This document shows, piece by piece, positions 16,607-24,406 of a stretch of 64,000 bases of DNA (its first letter is position 1; every line of letters starts with the position of its first letter). The stretch comes from an uncultured Clostridia bacterium (GTDB lineage Bacteria; Bacillota; Clostridia; Christensenellales; UBA1242): contig CALVZK010000001.1 in the NCBI GenBank assembly GCA_944372505.1, positions 321,185 through 385,184 on the forward strand, written 5' to 3'. A model generated the notes under the pieces. That model searched no databases. It saw only the letters and a program-made list of their open reading frames with translations, and had not been told where the DNA came from. The translations under genes and the position numbers were made by a program.

Positions 16607-16683
16607 TGGTAGAGATGAGTGGACTCGAACCACCGACCCCCACCTTATCAGGGTGGTGCTCTAACCGGCTGAGCTACATCTCT
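16607..16683 (-). tRNA. tRNA-Ile (GAT anticodon), CCA encoded
   Basis: 77 nt. Acceptor AGAGATG/CATCTCT, anticodon stem CACCC with loop CTGATAA (GAT), T arm CGGTGGTTCGAGTCCACTC and an encoded CCA. It would read ATT and ATC. A rearranged partial copy lies just downstream on the same strand. Confidence 0.95.
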
Positions 16684-16882
16684 ATATATTCTACATATCC
16701 TATTAGGAAATGTAGTTCTCAACCCAAAAGTTTTCTTGAGGGAAAATGATTAACTTTTAGATTGCACTTTTGATTATACTTAATTATTTATTGATTGTCA
16801 ACATTTTTTATAAATTATTTTTTTATTATTTTCAATGATAAAATTTATGCTATAATTGTATGTGATAAGGATTAATGAAAAT

Positions 16883-17266
16883 ATGAACAACGTTAATATT
16901 AATTTATTATTAGATAAACTTTCAAAATCTAATTTTAGAAATAAATTTCATCTATCTGTCAAAGATATAAATTATATAAAAGATAAAGGTCTAAATAAAA
17001 TCGAACAGCATGCATTTTCTTTTATATCTTCAAGATTATCACCTGCAAATATTTTAAATGATGGTAAACAAACTCCATTTAAAGGACACCCTGTCTTTAT
17101 AGCGCAACATGCCTGTGCTTGTTGTTGCAGAGAGTGTCTATATAAGTGGCACAAAATTCCTAAAAATAGATCTTTAAACTTAAATGAACAAAATTTTATA
17201 GTAAAATTGTTAATGGCTTGGATTACTAAAGAATATAAGTCATTTTCGAAAAATAATGTTTTATAG
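16883..17266 (+). CDS. DUF4186 family protein
   Basis: 127 residues. The sequence shows the DUF4186 hallmark: DGKQTPFKGHPVFIAQHACACCCRECLYKWHKIP (about 60-93) with H76, C78, C80, C81, C82, C85 and H90, likely a metal site, after an N-terminal KFHLSVKDINYIKDKG segment. The biochemical function of this family is unknown to me. The start is uncertain: ATG 16883 has AAGGA 11 nt upstream, while an in-frame GTG at 16862 lies 5 nt after TATAAT (16851-16856) and could be a leaderless start giving 134 residues. A terminator follows. Confidence 0.85.
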   Translation: MNNVNINLLLDKLSKSNFRNKFHLSVKDINYIKDKGLNKIEQHAFSFISSRLSPANILNDGKQTPFKGHPVFIAQHACACCCRECLYKWHKIPKNRSLNLNEQNFIVKLLMAWITKEYKSFSKNNVL

Positions 17267-17280
17267 TTATATTGCCCGAA

Positions 17281-17305
17281 AATGATAGTTTAATTATCAT
17301 TTTTA
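17281..17305. terminator. Terminator between convergent genes
   Basis: AATGATA-GTTTAAT-TATCATT with A residues before and TTTT after. It lies between the DUF4186 gene and the end of the MBL operon and is usable from both sides. Confidence 0.65.
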
Positions 17306-17323
17306 TTAAACTTGCTAAATTAA

Positions 17324-18442
17324 TTATGCCCACGACAGAGGACAACTTCTGTTATTTTTAAACCAATCCCATTCTTTTAAAATTTTATTACTATTAGAAC
17401 AATTAACAACTATTTTTTCTTTTTCTATTTCAAACACTATATTCCCATTCATTGACTTATAATTCCATGAAGAACCATCCAAATTATCTATCATTGTTGT
17501 TATGTAAACCTTATCTGTATATTTAGATATATTATTTATTAATTGTTGACTTGGAAATTGATTCTCAGTGTTATCTGTATATTCAGGGCTTCCAGCACAA
17601 CAACAAACTACTAAATATTGAGGTTTTATAACCTCAAGCAATTTTTCTGTCGTTGATGTAGGAGATCCATGGTGACCAGCTTTGAATAAAACACATTGAG
17701 GAAGTGGTTCCCCTATACTGTTATAATAATCAACTAAATGCTCTTCCCCTTCTTTTTCTAAATCCCCAGTGAACAAATAGTGATTTTCTCCTTGATTTAT
17801 CATCAAGCAAACGGAATAATTATTTTCGTCACTGCTTTTATTTTCATAATAATAATTATACATAATTTCTAACTGAACACCTTTGGAAATTTCATATGTG
17901 CGTTTTGCTCCATTTTCTTCATTGTAGCATTGTAAAGCAGTATAATGTTTAGTCCCTTGACTAACTTTTTCCTCCCTAAGAGCATAATAATTTTTAAGTA
18001 TTTGAGTCTCTTTTGAACCTGTTTTGTTTGTTAACGGAAAATCAATTATCATGTCCACATCATAATAGTTTAATATTCCTATATATTTGTTATTTCCTAC
18101 AAATGCCGAAATATGATCTTGGTCAGAGTGTGTAGCTATTACATATTCAAGTTTCCCGTCATTTACAAAATTATCCAAATATGAAATTATTGTAGGGGCA
18201 CTATTTTCTCTAGAACCTGCATCTATCAAAATATCGACATCTCCACTTTTTATGTATATACAATCTCCTGCATATTGATTTCCTAGTTCTAGAAAATGAA
18301 TACTTAATTGACCATCGGTTAAAATTGGAATTTTGTCAGATGACGGCTTTTCTATTTGCAAAAATGCTAAAAACCCAATACCGAATCCTATTACAAAAAA
18401 TATTATTATTCCTATAATAGAGAAGATAGATTTAGTTTTCAT
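17324..18442 (-). CDS. Membrane-anchored ComEC/Rec2-like metallo-beta-lactamase hydrolase
   Basis: 372 residues. One N-terminal anchor (about 7-30) is followed by an MBL domain starting LSIHFLELGNQYAGDCIYIK, with T104-HSDQDH (105-110) as the metal motif, LFTGDLEKEGE and FKAGHHGSPTS. This order is that of the hydrolase domain of ComEC/Rec2, found here without the competence membrane channel. It is probably a surface-exposed phosphodiesterase or nuclease; the substrate is unknown. The ATG at 18442 is chosen because GGAGG lies 5 nt upstream. The start overlaps the last 11 nt of the upstream gene, implying coupling. Confidence 0.85.
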   Translation of the reverse strand: MKTKSIFSIIGIIIFFVIGFGIGFLAFLQIEKPSSDKIPILTDGQLSIHFLELGNQYAGDCIYIKSGDVDILIDAGSRENSAPTIISYLDNFVNDGKLEYVIATHSDQDHISAFVGNNKYIGILNYYDVDMIIDFPLTNKTGSKETQILKNYYALREEKVSQGTKHYTALQCYNEENGAKRTYEISKGVQLEIMYNYYYENKSSDENNYSVCLMINQGENHYLFTGDLEKEGEEHLVDYYNSIGEPLPQCVLFKAGHHGSPTSTTEKLLEVIKPQYLVVCCCAGSPEYTDNTENQFPSQQLINNISKYTDKVYITTMIDNLDGSSWNYKSMNGNIVFEIEKEKIVVNCSNSNKILKEWDWFKNNRSCPLSWA

Positions 18443-18785
18443 TCTCAACCTCCTCAATTATAATAGTGCGATATCTTTCAACCCCCCTAAACCTTATATT
18501 TTGTATAGAATATTTTATATAGTATTGACCCGCTTCATTAAAATTTATATTGTTTTCTGTTTTTACATTGTCTGATATATCCTTACCAAAAGCAATTATT
18601 GTAACACCTTCATCTTTGTATGTTTGACCTAATCTCAAAGTTATCGTAGTATTGCCATTAATAAAAAATTTATCATTTTTACAAATCAATTTACAGGTAA
18701 AATAACCTAGAAATCCTGAAATTATTACAATAATCAAAAAGACAATAAGTATTTTCTTTTTAGTTTTTATTTTATTTTTTACCAT
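18432..18785 (-). CDS. Membrane-anchored DUF5011/Ig-like domain protein
   Basis: 117 residues: a Lys-rich start, one membrane helix (about 11-31) and an outer beta-sandwich domain. The pattern TITLRLGQTYKDEGVTIIAFGKDISDNV with a later AGQYYIKYS matches DUF5011-type Ig-like modules, normally adhesion or spacing units of larger surface proteins; here it stands alone. GAGGAG precedes the ATG, 11 nt after the stop of the transglutaminase-like gene. Its end overlaps the ComEC-like gene, so the two may act together on the cell surface. Confidence 0.75.
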   Translation of the reverse strand: MVKNKIKTKKKILIVFLIIVIISGFLGYFTCKLICKNDKFFINGNTTITLRLGQTYKDEGVTIIAFGKDISDNVKTENNINFNEAGQYYIKYSIQNIRFRGVERYRTIIIEEVENEN

Positions 18786-18796
18786 AAACTCCTCAA

Positions 18797-20563
18797 TTAT
18801 ATTTTATGAATACTCTCTATTTCTTGTAAACTTTGGGCTTCTCTTTGAGAAACATCTTGCATCTTTCTTTCAACAAAATCATCTAAATTTTGATCCTTTA
18901 AATCATAAATTTCGCCGATTTTACCAAAAACTGCCTTAAAAGCTTGATTGTTTATGGAAGGAACATTAAATGCTAAATTATATGTGTTTTCTAATGATTT
19001 TAAATACAAATCATTATCATCTAAAATTAATTTTTCTAAATTATTTTTTAATCTCTTTAAATTAGGAATATAATAATTTTCATTTGCAAAATTTTTTATA
19101 TAATCTCGCAGACACAAATGTTCTTGGTTAAGTTCTTTTTCTTTAAAAAATTGTTCATATTCATGTTTTTTTAATGACATTAATTTACATAATAAAACGA
19201 TATGCTTTTCTTCATCAAAAGCATTAAATCCGCGACGGTTAATCAAATCCAATGTAACATCTATTAAAGGTTCACTTCTAAAAAAGGCAATGTCGTTGGG
19301 ACAAAAATATGTTTGAATTTCAGGATGTTTTGCACAATAAAAATCAAATAAACATTCTTCTTTGTTTCTTTTATCTATTTCATTTTTTATTATTTTTTCC
19401 TTTAATTCCCTTTTATTATCACTTATTTCGCCAATACATTCTGTAGAAAGTAATCCGGTTTCTTCCCACAATTTATAATATAACTGTAAAAACCTAGAAT
19501 ATTTTTGTGGCGAATCTGGATTTAACACCATTTCATTTAATGTTAATAAATTTTGACGCATTAAATCAAAACACCCTAAAGATAAGATATGATTTATATC
19601 CTGATAGTTTTTTTCGTCATTATTAAGATATTTTTTACATAAATTTTCCAATGTTTTTTTGTAACTTGGATTACTTAATAAAAGATATGTGTTCAACGGA
19701 TTAGATACATGAAACAAAACTTTAAGAGATTTTTGTCTTGCCACTTCATTCGCAGTTAATAAACAATATTTAGCACCACCATGTTTGTTTTCGCTTTTTG
19801 CAGAATCCCAACATGGATCGGCATAAAAAATTCCATCTATATTATATTTTTCATCCTTTAATTTTACTAATATATTGGAATGTCCTCCAATATAACCTAA
19901 GTTTTCGTTAAATACATCTAATCCTTGTTCGTAGATGGTAATTTCGTCTCTGGTAGAAACTCTATCACAAATTGCTTTCATAAGAGAAGAATATCCCCCA
20001 CATACAATTTTGCCTCCTAATAAAACTGGAGCCCAATTGCTCGTTGTTTGATGAGCATAATCTCCTCCTTCGTTATAAACAAATCCTGAAACAATTTCAT
20101 AAACAAACATAAATTTTTCAAATGGTGACAATTTTTCTTTTTTATTACCATTTAATAGAGTTAATTTATTTATATCATTAACTATATCTTCTAAAATTTG
20201 ACTTGATTTTATTTGATCATCTAGTGAATATTTATATAAAAAATTTTTTTGTCCAACCTTAAAAGGAATATTTTTATTTGTCAAAAATTTTTCGATTTCT
20301 TTTAGCATTTTATTTTCTTCAGTATCTAAAAATACACCATCTTCACTTAAATAATTTATATCCAAACAAAAAAAATGCTTTTCTAAATCTGAATAATTTA
20401 TATCAGTCAAAAAACTTTTTATCAAATTTAAGCTGAAATTAATTTGTCCTTCTTTTATAAAATTCAATACAAATTTTTTTGATTTATGTTCCCCTAATTC
20501 TTTTATTTCCCTTTTTAAATCATTTAACTGATCTTCGTCTTTAATTTCTCTTATATTTTCCAT
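18797..20563 (-). CDS. Transglutaminase-like cysteine protease-fold protein
   Basis: 588 residues. A papain-like transglutaminase core lies at about 150-255: C188 in GGKIVCGGYSSLMKAIC, H228 in GYIGGHSNILVKL and D249 in FYADPCWD form the expected Cys-His-Asp triad. The flanking 150 N-terminal and 330 C-terminal residues are helical and unassigned. There is no signal peptide, so it is probably cytoplasmic although its two operon partners are membrane anchored. Members of this fold hydrolyse or cross-link amide bonds. It is first gene of a three-gene operon and has no Shine-Dalgarno; a consensus promoter places +1 at the ATG. Confidence 0.8.
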   Translation of the reverse strand: MENIREIKDEDQLNDLKREIKELGEHKSKKFVLNFIKEGQINFSLNLIKSFLTDINYSDLEKHFFCLDINYLSEDGVFLDTEENKMLKEIEKFLTNKNIPFKVGQKNFLYKYSLDDQIKSSQILEDIVNDINKLTLLNGNKKEKLSPFEKFMFVYEIVSGFVYNEGGDYAHQTTSNWAPVLLGGKIVCGGYSSLMKAICDRVSTRDEITIYEQGLDVFNENLGYIGGHSNILVKLKDEKYNIDGIFYADPCWDSAKSENKHGGAKYCLLTANEVARQKSLKVLFHVSNPLNTYLLLSNPSYKKTLENLCKKYLNNDEKNYQDINHILSLGCFDLMRQNLLTLNEMVLNPDSPQKYSRFLQLYYKLWEETGLLSTECIGEISDNKRELKEKIIKNEIDKRNKEECLFDFYCAKHPEIQTYFCPNDIAFFRSEPLIDVTLDLINRRGFNAFDEEKHIVLLCKLMSLKKHEYEQFFKEKELNQEHLCLRDYIKNFANENYYIPNLKRLKNNLEKLILDDNDLYLKSLENTYNLAFNVPSINNQAFKAVFGKIGEIYDLKDQNLDDFVERKMQDVSQREAQSLQEIESIHKI

Positions 20564-20569
20564 AATATT

Positions 20570-20598
20570 ATTATAATAAATTTAAAAAGATATTTCAA
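20570..20598 (-). promoter_or_regulatory. Promoter of the transglutaminase-like operon, predicted leaderless
   Basis: Minus strand TTGAAA (20598-20593), 17 nt, TATAAT (20575-20570), AATATT, then ATG at 20563. No Shine-Dalgarno. Confidence 0.7.
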
Positions 20599-20679
20599 TA
20601 CTTTTAATTATCTTTTGTTTTGTATAAATCCGCACTCAAAACATTGTTTTATCATATAGAATATTGTTATGGAGGTAAT

Positions 20680-21711
20680 ATGGCTAACGAAGATTTTTAC
20701 ATAGGAGCTAATGACGAACATGGAGTAAATCCCCCCACGGCTGGAAAAAGAACTCCCGTTTTACCAGGCTTAAACAGAGAAGTTTATGAAAATGAATTTA
20801 ATAGAGCCGCAAAAAACAGTTTTATTGAAGCTTGTATGAGGCAAGATTTTTCTGTATTCGATGTTAAACCGGAACAACAAGATGTTTCTATTTCTGAAAG
20901 AGTAAGAAGAATTAACTCTCAAAATTTAACTTTACTAGTAACTTTTGCTTATAATGCTTTTGGCACAGAATTTAATTCTGCTTCAGGCGTAGAAGTTTAT
21001 TATTCTACCACAAATCCCCAAGCCAACCAAAGTAGAATCTTAGCAAACGACATTTATAACCAAATAATCCAAGGAACTGATCAAAATGGACGAGGAGTAA
21101 AAACTATAAATGTTGGAGTACTTTCAAGTGTTAACTGCCCTTCAGCATTAATTGAGGCAGGCTTCATGACAAACTTAAAAGAAGCAATGTTAATGTTAAA
21201 TCCGCTTTTTCAAACAGAAGTAGGCGAAGAAGCTTGTAAGGGCGTTTGTGATTATCTGGGGGTAGAGTATTTGCCTAGAGATAACTTAAATAATTATCCA
21301 CTATTAAAACTAGGAAGCAGAAATAATTTTGTATATTTGCTCCAATTTATTTTAAAAGAAAACTATGGGTATAACATTTCAGTTGACGGAATTTTTGGTA
21401 ATAATACATTAAATATAGTTCAATCATTTCAAAAAAACAACGGCTTGACAATAGATGGTTTAGTTGGAAATAATACTTGGAGAACACTTCTAGATCTTCC
21501 TCCTTATCCTTTACTTAAAGAAGGTTCTAGAGGGGCTTATGTAACGTTTTTGCAACAATTGCTTGAAAGCAATCTCATTCCTGTTTCAGGTATTGATGGA
21601 ATTTTTGGAAACAATACATTAAAAGCAGTTAGAACATATCAACAAGAAAAAGGACTTGATGTAGATGGTATTGTAGGGAATAAAACCTGGAATGCCTTAA
21701 CAAATATGTAA
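20680..21711 (+). CDS. Amidase_3-like protein with two peptidoglycan-binding domains
   Basis: 343 residues from the ATG after GGAGGTAAT. The N-terminal 195 residues follow the N-acetylmuramoyl-L-alanine amidase (Amidase_3) plan: NDEHGVNPPTAGKRTP with H14, REVYENEFNRAA with the second acidic ligand, SGVEVYYSTTNPQANQS, and PSALIEAGFMTN with catalytic E159. The usual SIHxNA metal motif reads VTFAYNAFG, with A90 where the zinc His should be, so activity is doubtful. Two PG_binding_1 repeats follow (about 206-271 and 277-341), each with VDGIFGNNT or IDGIFGNNT and VGNxTW. No signal peptide is visible. A terminator follows. Confidence 0.85.
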   Translation: MANEDFYIGANDEHGVNPPTAGKRTPVLPGLNREVYENEFNRAAKNSFIEACMRQDFSVFDVKPEQQDVSISERVRRINSQNLTLLVTFAYNAFGTEFNSASGVEVYYSTTNPQANQSRILANDIYNQIIQGTDQNGRGVKTINVGVLSSVNCPSALIEAGFMTNLKEAMLMLNPLFQTEVGEEACKGVCDYLGVEYLPRDNLNNYPLLKLGSRNNFVYLLQFILKENYGYNISVDGIFGNNTLNIVQSFQKNNGLTIDGLVGNNTWRTLLDLPPYPLLKEGSRGAYVTFLQQLLESNLIPVSGIDGIFGNNTLKAVRTYQQEKGLDVDGIVGNKTWNALTNM

Positions 21712-21720
21712 GTGAAAATA

Positions 21721-21744
21721 AAGGTCATAATTTGACCTTTTTTC
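21721..21744 (+). terminator. Intrinsic terminator
   Basis: AAGGTCA-TAATT-TGACCTT followed by T residues, just after the amidase-like gene. Confidence 0.85.
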
Positions 21745-21791
21745 TTGTCTGCATAAATTTTTTATGATATTCTTATATTAAAGGAGAATAT

Positions 21792-22502
21792 ATGAAAGTT
21801 TTAGTTGTAGGCAATGGTCTAACATGGACTAAAAGACCAAATACAAATTTTATTTTAAATGATGAAATATTGATAGATACACCCCAAGGTTCTACAAAAG
21901 CCATGAAAGATATAATAGATTATGAGAAAATTAAATATATTTTAATTACTCATTTTCACTCTGATCATTTTACAGATATTCATATTATTGTAGATATTAT
22001 AAATAAACGAAATAATAAAGAAAAAGTCTCAATAATAGCACCAAAATCTTTTTTTAAGAGATTAAAAAATATAATGAAAAGTTTAGAAGTTAAAAGTCAT
22101 ATTAATTACCTAAAAAATCACTTCAATGTAATAGAATTAAAGGGAAATGAAAAATTAAAATTAGACAAGTATATATTTGAATCTTTTACAGTTATACATA
22201 AAGTATCTATTGCCTTGGGATATTCAATTACCGATACAACAGAAAACAAAACGGTTGGATTTAGTGGCGACACCTGTATGTGCGAAGGACTAGAAAAAAT
22301 AATTGATAAAAGTTCTACAATTTTTATTGAATGTTCATGTACACAAAAAAGTAATAAACATTTATCTGTTCAAGAAAATATTAATTTAAGACAAAAATAT
22401 AAGAATAAAAATTTTTATTCTATACACGTTACAGATGATATACTTAAAAATTATAAGGAAATATTATCCATTCCTGAATGTAATGAAAACATTATAATTT
22501 AA
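21792..22502 (+). CDS. Metallo-beta-lactamase fold hydrolase (RNase Z-like)
   Basis: 236 residues. TH54-F-H56-S-D58-H59 is the metal motif (THFHSDH). Later GYSITDTTENKTVGFSGDTCMCEG supplies the SGDT element seen in RNase Z-like and related MBL proteins. It is shorter than RNase Z (about 300) and no tRNA-binding exosite is evident, so it is more likely a generic MBL hydrolase than the tRNA 3' processing enzyme. AAAGGAGAA precedes the ATG. It is a single gene with a terminator shared with the convergent neighbour. Confidence 0.82.
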   Translation: MKVLVVGNGLTWTKRPNTNFILNDEILIDTPQGSTKAMKDIIDYEKIKYILITHFHSDHFTDIHIIVDIINKRNNKEKVSIIAPKSFFKRLKNIMKSLEVKSHINYLKNHFNVIELKGNEKLKLDKYIFESFTVIHKVSIALGYSITDTTENKTVGFSGDTCMCEGLEKIIDKSSTIFIECSCTQKSNKHLSVQENINLRQKYKNKNFYSIHVTDDILKNYKEILSIPECNENIII

Positions 22503-22503
22503 A

Positions 22504-22535
22504 AGCAAGGCTTTATATTTTTGCCTTGCCATTTT
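22504..22535. terminator. Terminator between convergent genes
   Basis: GCAAGGC (22505-22511) pairs with GCCTTGC (22523-22529), followed by CATTTTT. It lies between the ends of two convergent genes. Confidence 0.75.
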
Positions 22536-22960
22536 TAATTTCCATCTTTTTCATCTAGTGGTATAAAATAACTTTCCTCACTATAAAAATTTTCTATATG
22601 ATCTTTCAATGCGTTTATATAATTTAAAAAATTACAATGTTCGTCATATTTATCTATGAAACAAACTTTTCTGGCAGTTGAAAAAGCTTTGCACTCTCCA
22701 GAATTTTTTAACTCTAATTTATCTATTGTTATTAAACTGCCAAATTCTTTTTTAAATGTTAAATAATCAATTTTCTCTCCTGTAATTTGAGCTAATTTAA
22801 TAAAAAATTCAAAAACATCATTAGCTTCAATATCCGTTGAAACATTTTCTGAATCTACTGAAAAACTTATTTGCCCATAAACATTACCTGTTTCCATTCT
22901 TTTGTACTGGATATTCCCCTTATCTGAAAAATTTAACATAAAAGTCAATATATCAAACAT
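22535..22960 (-). CDS. Unknown 141-residue protein
   Basis: Not recognised. A small acidic soluble protein starting MFDILTFMLNFSDKGNIQYKR, with mixed alpha/beta character and three Cys. There is no signal peptide. AGAGGT lies before the ATG. It stands between two plus-strand genes; small acidic proteins of this kind are sometimes immunity or antitoxin partners, but no toxin gene is adjacent and this is not claimed. Confidence 0.65.
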   Translation of the reverse strand: MFDILTFMLNFSDKGNIQYKRMETGNVYGQISFSVDSENVSTDIEANDVFEFFIKLAQITGEKIDYLTFKKEFGSLITIDKLELKNSGECKAFSTARKVCFIDKYDEHCNFLNYINALKDHIENFYSEESYFIPLDEKDGN

Positions 22961-23042
22961 TTTTATACCTCTAAATTAGGATAACACATTTTTTATTATT
23001 CGTCAATATCCAATATTAAAATATAATATTTGCAATAAAAAT

Positions 23043-23071
23043 TTGACAATTATCAACATATGTTATAAAAT
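23043..23071 (+). promoter_or_regulatory. Consensus promoter, predicted leaderless
   Basis: TTGACA (23043-23048), 17 nt, TAAAAT (23066-23071), ATGGAT, then ATG at 23078. +1 is expected at 23078. An in-frame ATG at 23072 would lie upstream of +1 and so outside the transcript. Confidence 0.7.
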
Positions 23072-23077
23072 ATGGAT

Positions 23078-23479
23078 ATGAAAAATGATGATTCCAAACA
23101 ACAATACAATTCTAACTTTCATAATTGGTTTTTAAGAGGCATAAAATATCTTGAAAGCGAAAAATATATTTGTGCTAATATCTATTGCGATGAAGATGAA
23201 TTCTCTTGCGAACTTGTTGGCACAGACAAGTTAATTAAAGATGAAGATGGTTGGAACTTTGATGAAAACAAAGTTTATGAAAGAAAAAATCCTTTTGTTA
23301 TTTGTAAATCAGATATTCCCGCAAAAGAAATTATAAAATGTTTTAAAAATACCTTAAATCGCGAATTAAAAAATCCTCAAACAAAAAAACTTTTGAATGG
23401 AAAAATTCTAACTTATGGATTAATAGATGGCGAACTATTCTTTGCAAATTCAAAAGATAATTATGAAAAAGGAATTTAA
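23078..23479 (+). CDS. Unknown 133-residue acidic protein
   Basis: Not recognised. Starts MKNDDSKQQYNSNFHNWFLRG. It is acidic and soluble, with several Cys (YICANIYCDEDEFSC), and alpha/beta in pattern. The start at 23078 rather than the in-frame ATG at 23072 is chosen because the promoter places +1 there; there is no Shine-Dalgarno for either. A terminator follows directly at its stop codon. It is a single-gene unit with no functional hint from neighbours. Confidence 0.65.
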   Translation: MKNDDSKQQYNSNFHNWFLRGIKYLESEKYICANIYCDEDEFSCELVGTDKLIKDEDGWNFDENKVYERKNPFVICKSDIPAKEIIKCFKNTLNRELKNPQTKKLLNGKILTYGLIDGELFFANSKDNYEKGI

Positions 23480-23500
23480 AGACCTAAAGGTCTTTTTTCT
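23478..23500 (+). terminator. Intrinsic terminator overlapping the stop codon
   Basis: AAAGACC-TAAA-GGTCTTT followed by TTTT; the stem begins within the stop codon of the preceding gene. Confidence 0.85.
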
Positions 23501-23531
23501 TTATTTTAATTAAATAAAAATTATTTATATA

Positions 23532-23560
23532 TTGAAAAATATAATAAATTTTGTTATAAT
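23532..23560 (+). promoter_or_regulatory. Promoter of the PAP2 gene with leaderless micro-ORF
   Basis: TTGAAA (23532-23537), 17 nt, TATAAT (23555-23560), 6 nt, then ATG at 23567. That ATG opens the micro-ORF MVCK, whose TGA overlaps the PAP2 start as ATGA (23578-23581). Confidence 0.6.
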
Positions 23561-23566
23561 TTTATT

Positions 23567-23581
23567 ATGGTGTGCAAATGA
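23567..23581 (+). CDS. Candidate four-residue leaderless micro-ORF (MVCK)
   Basis: ATG GTG TGC AAA TGA starts at the predicted +1 and ends on the ATG of the PAP2 gene. It could deliver ribosomes to a gene that lacks a Shine-Dalgarno, by termination-reinitiation. Very short, so chance is possible. Confidence 0.35.
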   Translation: MVCK

Positions 23582-24309
23582 AAAAAAATAATGAAAAATC
23601 TGTTAAAAAAGAAAAGTTTAAATTCTTCAAAGATATATCATATGCAATTATTCCCTTTATAATTTTTGTAGTTATTTTATTAGTATCTTACTTTGGTAAT
23701 CAATTAATTTATCAACTTAGAGGAATTCCAGGGTCAAATTATCCTGAAATAGATATTGACAAAAAAATTCCACTAATTTCATGGTTTGTATACTTTTATT
23801 ATTTAACCTTCCCTCTTGGACTTGTCACTTTTTTCTATGTTGCTTACAAAGACAAAAAATCTCTTTATAATATTTTTTTAACTCTTTGTATTTCTTTTGC
23901 TATTTCGGGACTAATCTATCTTGTAGGACAAACTGAATTTACAAAGCCTGATTTTACTCCTGTAACTTTTACAGATAAGCTCGTTGTATGGACATGGGGT
24001 TCAACAAATCCAGTCAATTGTTTCCCCTCTCAACATTGCTTTATGGCATTTGCTGTTATGATTGCAGTTTGTTCAAGTAAAGGTTTAAATATTTTTTATA
24101 GAATAATCTCTTTTATAATTTCGATTTTTATTATATTATCTACAGTTTTTATTCGTCAGCATTTTTTACTCGACATGGTGGCATCTTTTGATATAATGTT
24201 TATTGTATTTGGTCTTGTATGTTACTTTAAATTAGGTTCAAAGTTAGAAAAACATTATCAAAAAAAGAAAAATAAAAAATTAATTAAAAAAATTACAAAA
24301 AATCATTAA
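23578..24309 (+). CDS. PAP2-superfamily membrane phosphatase
   Basis: 243 residues from ATG 23578 (an in-frame GTG lies 6 nt earlier). Six hydrophobic segments and PAP2 active-site pieces are present: CFPSQHCF with H153 and RQHFLLD with R193, H195 and D199. The form FPSxHcf is that of the inositolphosphotransferase/AUR1-like branch more than classical undecaprenyl-pyrophosphate phosphatases. It probably dephosphorylates or transfers a phospholipid or isoprenyl phosphate head group at the membrane. There is no ribosome site; translation may be coupled to the micro-ORF in front. The Lys-rich C-terminus is cytoplasmic. Confidence 0.85.
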   Translation: MKKNNEKSVKKEKFKFFKDISYAIIPFIIFVVILLVSYFGNQLIYQLRGIPGSNYPEIDIDKKIPLISWFVYFYYLTFPLGLVTFFYVAYKDKKSLYNIFLTLCISFAISGLIYLVGQTEFTKPDFTPVTFTDKLVVWTWGSTNPVNCFPSQHCFMAFAVMIAVCSSKGLNIFYRIISFIISIFIILSTVFIRQHFLLDMVASFDIMFIVFGLVCYFKLGSKLEKHYQKKKNKKLIKKITKNH

Positions 24310-24406
24310 TCTGGACAGAAGTAACTTTGCAATTTTTTTAAAAATTAATTGACAAAATATTAAGTAAAATATAATCTAATTAGGTAGAATTAAATTAGAG
24401 GTATTT

